Made by a program: the position numbers and the translations under genes. Below are positions 61,793 to 64,000 of a stretch of DNA of 64,000 bases, one piece after another. Under the pieces are notes generated by a model. That model did not search any database. It was not told where the DNA came from and saw only the letters and a program-made list of their open reading frames with translations. Each line of letters starts with the position of its first letter. The first letter of the stretch is position 1. Location of the stretch: contig QFQX01000017.1 of assembly GCA_003248775.1 (NCBI GenBank), forward strand, positions 14,587-78,586, read 5' to 3'. The DNA comes from Shinella sp. Its GTDB lineage: Bacteria; Pseudomonadota; Alphaproteobacteria; Rhizobiales; Rhizobiaceae.

Positions 61793-62605
61793 ATGTGTCG
61801 CTGGGCAGCCTACCGCGGAGAAGCCATCTATCTCGAAGAGCTGGTCACCTCTCCCGCCCATTCCCTGATCGAACAGTCCCATTGCGCCACGCGCGCCAAG
61901 ACGGCGACCAATGCCGATGGCTTCGGCCTTGCCTGGTATGGCGACCGGCCCGAGCCGGGCCGCTTTCGCGACGTGTTGCCTGCATGGTCCGACTGTAACC
62001 TGAAGAGCCTCGCCCGCCAGATCCGTTCGCCGCTGTTCCTCGCACACGTGCGGGCGGCGACCCATGGCGCCACCCGCCGTGACAACTGCCATCCCTTCGT
62101 CAACGGCAGCTGGACCTTCATGCATAACGGCCAGATCGATCATTTCGACCGGCTGCGGCGTCCGATGGAAACCATGCTCGATGACGAGCACTTCCATGCC
62201 CGTTCGGGGACTACCGATTCCGAACTCCTTTTCCTGCTCGCCCTGCAATTCGGTCTGCGCGAACGTCCGCTGGCGGCGGTGGCCGAAGCGGTGGGTTTCG
62301 TCGAGCAGATGAGCCGGCACCTCACCGGCACGGCTAGGGTGCGCTTTACCGCAGCCTTCTCCGATGGCCGCACCCTTTATGCCGTGCGCTACGCCACCGA
62401 CGCGCAGGCGCCGACGCTCTATGCAGCTCCGATGGGCGGCAAGGGGGGCTACTGCCTCGTGTCCGAACCGCTGAACGACGAGACCGACACCTGGGTGGAA
62501 ATCCCTGACGGCAGCGCCGTGATCCTGAGCGAAGACGGTCTGGATGCCGTGGCCTTCGAGCCGAGCCCGACCGCCGTCCCGGCCAGCGCACAGGCTGCCG
62601 AGTAA
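61793..62605 (+). CDS. Class II glutamine amidotransferase (YafJ/EgtC-like)
   Basis: A 270-residue Ntn-type amidotransferase with the nucleophile Cys directly after Met (MCRWAAYRGEAIYLEELV). NADGFGLAWYGDRPEPG, FLAHVRAATHGATRRDNCHPFVNGSWTFMHNGQIDHFD (glutamine-binding R-A-x-T and N-G-Q/N) and SGTTDSELLFLLALQFG are the family segments. There is no fused synthase domain, so its acceptor partner is unknown; related proteins act in ergothioneine synthesis, but no egt genes are here. It sits behind a PhoB box, an unexpected control. GGAAGA lies just before the ATG. Confidence 0.9.
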   Translation: MCRWAAYRGEAIYLEELVTSPAHSLIEQSHCATRAKTATNADGFGLAWYGDRPEPGRFRDVLPAWSDCNLKSLARQIRSPLFLAHVRAATHGATRRDNCHPFVNGSWTFMHNGQIDHFDRLRRPMETMLDDEHFHARSGTTDSELLFLLALQFGLRERPLAAVAEAVGFVEQMSRHLTGTARVRFTAAFSDGRTLYAVRYATDAQAPTLYAAPMGGKGGYCLVSEPLNDETDTWVEIPDGSAVILSEDGLDAVAFEPSPTAVPASAQAAE

Positions 62606-62618
62606 GGCCTGCTTCCCG

Positions 62619-62993
62619 TCAGGTGAGTGGAACAATGCCGAGTTCGATGCGCGTCTTTTTGGTCAGGCCTGCCGCCACGAGATCATAGGATCGCCTCACA
62701 TAGTGCTCGATTTCCTCGGGTCTCAGGGGCGATCCATCCGTGATTGAAACCCATTTCCGCTTGGCGAAATAGGGTGCCTGATCGATCCCCACGAGTGCTG
62801 TCAGGATCTCGAAGCTTTCTTCCGAACACTTGACTGTCATGCGCCCTTCGTTTTCGTTCAGTGTGATCAGGGCAAAAACCTTGTCGCACACTTTGGCAAC
62901 GCGCGATTCCCACTGGTCGACAAGGGTCACGCCCGGAAAACCGGAGACGAAAGCGTCAAAGCCCGCAGATCCGAAAAGTTTCGCGGTCGTCAT
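62619..62993 (-). CDS. MmcQ/YjbR-family DNA-binding-like protein
   Basis: A 124-residue protein. LVDQWESRVAKVCDKVFALITLNENEGRMTVKCSEESFEILTALVGIDQAPYFAKRKWVSITDGSPLRPEEIEHYVRRSYDLVAAGLTKK matches the MmcQ/YjbR pattern (W-x-S-x-V-a-K-v-x-x-K-V-F, then A-K-R-K-W-V). Members adopt a CyaY-like fold reported to bind DNA in Acinetobacter and Pseudomonas relatives; the cellular role is unclear. Its ATG overlaps the coaBC stop by 4 bp (62990-62993), so it is coupled to coaBC. Confidence 0.9.
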   Translation of the reverse strand: MTTAKLFGSAGFDAFVSGFPGVTLVDQWESRVAKVCDKVFALITLNENEGRMTVKCSEESFEILTALVGIDQAPYFAKRKWVSITDGSPLRPEEIEHYVRRSYDLVAAGLTKKTRIELGIVPLT

Positions 62994-64000
62994 GCTCCGC
63001 CAAGCCTTTCCGCAATCAGTGCGGCCAGACGCTCGGCCACTTCGTCCTTGGCCAGATCCGGCCACACGTCGACGCCGGCAGCGGAAATGATCTTCACACT
63101 GTTACGGGTGCCGCCCATGATGCCCGTCTCAGTGGAGACGTCATTGGCGACGATCAGGTCGGCGCCCTTCTTCTCAAGCTTGATGCGGCCGTTTTGCTCG
63201 ACATCCTGGGTCTCAGCCGCGAAGCCGACGACGACCTTCGGGCGCTTCTCGTGATGCCCGACGGTTTTCAGGATATCGGGGTTCTCGGTCAGTTGCAGCG
63301 GAGCGGGACCTTCGCCCGGCTTCTTCTTGATCTTCTGGTCGGCCGAAGTCGCCACGCGCCAGTCCGCGACGGCGGCGACCATGACCGCGATATCGGCGGG
63401 CAGATGCGAAATCACCGCATCCCGCATCTCTTCCGCCCGCTCGACATGAAGCGTGGTGACGCCGGCCGGATCGGGGATCGTGACCGGGCCGGAAACGAGC
63501 GTGACCTCGGCGCCGAGTTTCGCCAAGGCGGCCGCGATCGCGTGGCCCTGCCGTCCCGAGGAGCGGTTGGCAATGTAGCGCACCGGGTCGATAGGCTCAT
63601 GCGTCGGACCCGACGTCACGATGGCCTTCCTCCCGGCAAGAGGCTTGGGGCGCTCATCGAACTGGGCTTCCACGGCTGCGACGATGTCGAGCGGTTCGGC
63701 CATACGGCCAAGGCCGCTTTCTCCGCTTTCCGCCATTTCGCCCGCCATCGGGCCGATGAAGCCGATGCCATCGCCGTGAAGGGTCGTGACGTTGCGGCGG
63801 GTCGCGGCATTCGCCCACATCCTCGGGTTCATGGCCGGTGCCAGCAGGACCGGCCGGTCGGTTGCAAGCAGAACCGCGGAGGCGAGATCGTTGGCAAGCC
63901 CGTTCGCCATCTTCGCCATCAGGTCGGCGCTGGCGGGAGCGACGACGATCAGGTCGCAATCGCGGGCCAGCCGGATATGGCCGACATCCTGCTCGTCCTC
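62990..64000 (-). CDS. coaBC: Bifunctional phosphopantothenoylcysteine decarboxylase/synthase, 3' part
   Basis: The visible 336 residues run off the window edge, leaving out roughly the first 60-80 residues of the usual protein of about 400. The CoaC flavoprotein part shows LIVVAPASADLMAKMANGLANDLASAVLLATDRPVLLAPAMNPRMW, with the PASANT-like (here PASADLMAK) and PAMN-x-x-M-W motifs. The CoaB part follows: GRKAIVTSGPTHEPIDPVRYIANRSSGRQGHAIA, AVADWRV and the conserved KIKK near the end. It makes 4'-phosphopantetheine from phosphopantothenate and cysteine with CTP. Coupled to the MmcQ gene downstream. Confidence 0.95.
   Translation of the reverse strand, partial: EDEQDVGHIRLARDCDLIVVAPASADLMAKMANGLANDLASAVLLATDRPVLLAPAMNPRMWANAATRRNVTTLHGDGIGFIGPMAGEMAESGESGLGRMAEPLDIVAAVEAQFDERPKPLAGRKAIVTSGPTHEPIDPVRYIANRSSGRQGHAIAAALAKLGAEVTLVSGPVTIPDPAGVTTLHVERAEEMRDAVISHLPADIAVMVAAVADWRVATSADQKIKKKPGEGPAPLQLTENPDILKTVGHHEKRPKVVVGFAAETQDVEQNGRIKLEKKGADLIVANDVSTETGIMGGTRNSVKIISAAGVDVWPDLAKDEVAERLAALIAERLGGA

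Overview
The window reads as core chromosome of an alphaproteobacterium, most likely a member of the Rhizobiaceae (Rhizobium, Agrobacterium or a near relative). Signs are the high-GC coding sequence, a PmtA-type phospholipid N-methyltransferase, a complete ugpBAEC operon, a small DUF3329-type membrane protein, an NDUFA9-like protein beside uppP, a coaBC-type gene at the right edge, and intergenic palindromic elements of rhizobial style. The genus is inferred from gene content and was not tested by a search. I recognised no rRNA, tRNA, insertion sequence, intact prophage or CRISPR array. About 71 protein genes fill nearly all the sequence, many joined by 4-bp ATGA start/stop overlaps.

Layout, left part. 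1-3.2 kb: end of an unknown gene, a two-hairpin repeat, a PNPOx-family flavoprotein divergent from a MocR regulator, and a tiny membrane protein. 3.2-7.6 kb: a Gfo/Idh/MocA oxidoreductase and a polyprenyl-sugar module (GtrA, GtrB-like GT2, and a divergent GT-C membrane protein with a DHH motif). 7.6-16.7 kb: an orphan spike-base-like protein, xseA with a quinone reductase, a MarR/EamA exporter pair with two matching operators, an M29 aminopeptidase, a Cys-tRNA(Pro) deacylase, and a second MarR regulator with a cysteine-rich tail. 16.7-19.4 kb: a PAS-GGDEF protein and a globin-coupled chemoreceptor. 19.6-23 kb: guaA, mtnN, a thioesterase and TspO.

Middle. 23.1-28.2 kb is an iron-associated periplasmic operon: imelysin, di-heme oxidoreductase, second imelysin, DUF1513. 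28.3-33.2 kb: rsmB, an RlpA-like protein, an SDR protein, queG and a GST. 33.3-39.1 kb: uppP, a 52-residue secreted protein, an NDUFA9-like protein, DUF1330, pyrF, a histidine phosphatase, pmtA and dnaN. 39.4-48.5 kb: rsmI-yraN, the Pho-box-controlled ugp operon, a cupin, gshB and comM.

Right part. 48.5-53 kb: cysK and an amino-acid/metabolite export group (two LysE, one EamA, one Lrp regulator, one NIPSNAP). 53-56.7 kb: a GNAT protein and dut, prfC and a HAD phosphatase. 56.9-59.4 kb: a TPP riboswitch with a visible Shine-Dalgarno-sequestering hairpin ahead of the thiamin-salvage operon thiMED. 59.3-64 kb: a flavin reductase coupled to an uncharacterised coiled-coil/membrane/CxxC protein, pirin, a class II amidotransferase behind a near-perfect PhoB box, an MmcQ/YjbR protein and the 3' part of coaBC.

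The strongest regulatory signals are direct sequence observations: the paired MarR operators, the 11-bp-phased Pho boxes at ugp, the lone Pho box before the amidotransferase gene, and the TPP riboswitch with its sequestering stem. The best candidates for undescribed biology are the flavin reductase/CxxC membrane protein pair, the Pho-box-linked amidotransferase, the Cys-tailed MarR regulator, and the GT-C/GtrAB module.
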